A stretch of DNA of 8,007 nucleotides, taken from NCBI GenBank assembly GCA_012523535.1, contig JAAYII010000296.1:1-8007 (forward strand). The letters are read 5' to 3'. The position numbers and the translations under genes were made by a program. This DNA comes from Peptococcaceae bacterium. GTDB lineage: Bacteria; Bacillota; Desulfitobacteriia; Desulfitobacteriales; Syntrophobotulaceae. Shown here piece after piece: positions 6,701-8,007 of this stretch; the first letter of the stretch is position 1; each line of letters begins with the position of its first letter. Under the pieces are notes generated by a model. It was not told the origin of the DNA, did no database searches, and saw only the letters and a program-made list of their open reading frames with translations.

Positions 6701-8007
6701 TTAATTTCCAACTCCTGTTTCCTGAATATTGAGTTCTCCAAATAAAGTCCAAGAATTTGCCGTCTTTATTTTAATGGGCACCAATTTTCCTATCAGGTCT
6801 TCTGTTCCTTTGAAAACAACAATTTCATTGCCCCTCGTTCTACCTGTCAGCTGCTCAGGATCCGTTTTGCTCGGGCCTTCAACCAAAACCTCATACTCTT
6901 TTCCCAACATTTTATTACGCCAAGCCAAACTGCGAGCATTTTGCAGCTCCATAAGTCTTTGCAGACGTAATTTTTTTACCTCCAAAGGAAGCTGATCCGG
7001 CATAGAAGCCGCGGCCGTACCGGATCTTGGCGAATACATAAAAGTAAAAGCTTGACTATAATGCACTTTGCGCACCATATCAAGGGTTAATTCGAAATCC
7101 TCTTCAGTCTCCCCTGGGAAACCTACAATAAGATCCGTAGTTAAGCTTGCTTCCGGAATCTGTTGTAAAATTCGCTCTACCCGCTCCAGGTAATACTCCC
7201 TGGTATATTTTCTGTTCATGGCTTTCAGGATTTTATTGCTGCCCGCCTGTAAAGGCAAATGGAAATGCTCGCAGATATGCTTCCCTTGGGCCACCGTAGA
7301 TATAAGTTTATCGTTCAAATCCTTGGGATGAGAAGTCATAAAACGGATACGGAACATGCCCTCCAGTTTATCGACTTCTTCTAATAGATCGGCAAAATCA
7401 TAAGTAAACCCGTCTTTAAGGCCATAGGAATTGACATTTTGTCCCAGAAGGGTTACCTCCCGGCATCCTGCCTGTACCAATTCCTTAATTTCCTCCAAGA
7501 TTACTTCTTTAGGCCGGCTGCGCTCCTTCCCTCGAACATAAGGTACGATACAATAGGCGCAATAATTCTCACAGCCATACATGATATTGACAAAGGCGCT
7601 CAGTTTTCCCTTCTCCGCCAAAGGAACTATTTCCTTGCATTCATAAGCCTCAGGAGAAACCATGGCCACTTTCTGGCCTTTGATAGTGCTTTCTAACAGT
7701 TGTTCGAACTTTGAAAAATCAAAGGTTCCCGTCCAAATATCAACATGCGGGGCTTTTTTTTGCAGTTCTTCCAGCTTCCTGGGCTGTTGAACCATACAAC
7801 CGGCCACAGCTATAATCAGCGAAGGGTTCTGTTCTTTAAGACCCTTCAGTTGCCCTATCCTGCCCAAAATCCTGTTTTCGGCACTTTCCCGGACACAACA
7901 GGTACTGATGATAATTAAGTCTGCCTCGTCCGGCAGATCGGTTTTAACGTAACCGTTTTTGCGAGCCACAGCGGCCAGTGTTTCGGCATCTCTTGCCGAC
8001 ATTTGAC
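6701..8007 (-). CDS. miaB: MiaB, tRNA-2-methylthio-N6-dimethylallyladenosine synthase (5' partial)
   Basis: Cytoplasmic radical-SAM enzyme that adds a methylthio group to C2 of i6A37 in tRNAs reading UNN codons, giving ms2i6A; it uses two 4Fe-4S clusters and SAM. The start lies outside the window. The first visible bases fit a Cys-Gln-Met-Ser stretch, the family's CQMN motif holding the first auxiliary-cluster cysteine. Counting from the Met at 8002, the other two auxiliary-cluster cysteines are C35 (STCCVRE) and C69 (GCMVQQ). The radical-SAM CxxxCxxC is C144, C148, C151 (GCENYCAYC), followed by the family hallmark IVPYVRGKERSRP. SAM-barrel motifs include LLGQNVNSYG, HLPLQAGS and DLIVGFPGET. 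A TRAM RNA-binding domain occupies about residues 365-425. The gene ends 4 nt before mutS, suggesting cotranscription. The CQMN motif and VRGKERSR favour MiaB over the related MtaB and RimO. Confidence in family is very high. Confidence 0.97.
   Translation of the reverse strand, partial: QMSARDAETLAAVARKNGYVKTDLPDEADLIIISTCCVRESAENRILGRIGQLKGLKEQNPSLIIAVAGCMVQQPRKLEELQKKAPHVDIWTGTFDFSKFEQLLESTIKGQKVAMVSPEAYECKEIVPLAEKGKLSAFVNIMYGCENYCAYCIVPYVRGKERSRPKEVILEEIKELVQAGCREVTLLGQNVNSYGLKDGFTYDFADLLEEVDKLEGMFRIRFMTSHPKDLNDKLISTVAQGKHICEHFHLPLQAGSNKILKAMNRKYTREYYLERVERILQQIPEASLTTDLIVGFPGETEEDFELTLDMVRKVHYSQAFTFMYSPRSGTAAASMPDQLPLEVKKLRLQRLMELQNARSLAWRNKMLGKEYEVLVEGPSKTDPEQLTGRTRGNEIVVFKGTEDLIGKLVPIKIKTANSWTLFGELNIQETGVGN

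Noticed and set aside
6697..6741. Upstream TTG start for mutS adding 15 residues
   Set aside because: The extension overlaps miaB and is unlike known MutS N-termini, whereas the ATG at 6696 gives the conserved TPMLRQY start.
1..8007. Mobile element, phage or defence island
   Set aside because: No transposase, integrase, terminal inverted repeats, tRNA or toxin/nuclease genes were found; the genes are housekeeping or metabolic and collinear.

Overview
The window reads as chromosomal DNA of a Gram-positive bacterium, probably an anaerobic Clostridia-type Firmicute (Peptococcaceae or a relative). This is inferred from the moderate G+C content, strong purine-rich ribosome binding sites, the adjacent miaB-mutS gene pair typical of that group, and the style of the proteins. 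No species can be named from the sequence alone. All five genes lie on the minus strand, so the transcriptional order runs from high to low coordinates.

Layout in transcription order: (1) 8007-6701, miaB, missing its first codons at the window edge; it encodes the radical-SAM tRNA methylthiotransferase. (2) 6696-4144, mutS, the mismatch-recognition ATPase, starting 4 nt after the miaB stop. (3) 4143-3970, an AT-rich gap of 174 bp and the only real intergenic space. It holds three GTTAA-type repeats about one helical turn apart, a weak candidate promoter, and a G6 ribosome binding site for the next gene. (4) 3969-2191, a HyuA-like hydantoinase/oxoprolinase-family actin-fold ATPase carrying three perfect 18-bp tandem repeats that encode the hexapeptide EENINI. 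(5) 2165-822, a zinc-dependent histone deacetylase-superfamily amidohydrolase with an extra C-terminal four-cysteine zinc-ribbon-like tail. (6) 838-1, the N-terminal half of mutL, started by TTG and overlapping the deacetylase gene by 17 nt; it runs off the window.

The core theme is DNA mismatch repair: MutS recognises mispairs and recruits MutL, and miaB is a common neighbour with an unrelated tRNA-modification role. The less ordinary part is the pair of putative amide-bond hydrolases (genes 4 and 5) between mutS and mutL. They are tightly spaced, share the same unusual G6 type of ribosome binding site, and feed by overlap into mutL, so mutL expression probably depends on the same transcript. 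Their substrates are not evident. There are no mobile elements, CRISPR arrays, rRNA or tRNA genes, and no clear rho-independent terminator. The candidates worth a second look are the hydrolase pair, the tandem repeat inside the ATPase fold, and the zinc-ribbon tail of the deacetylase.
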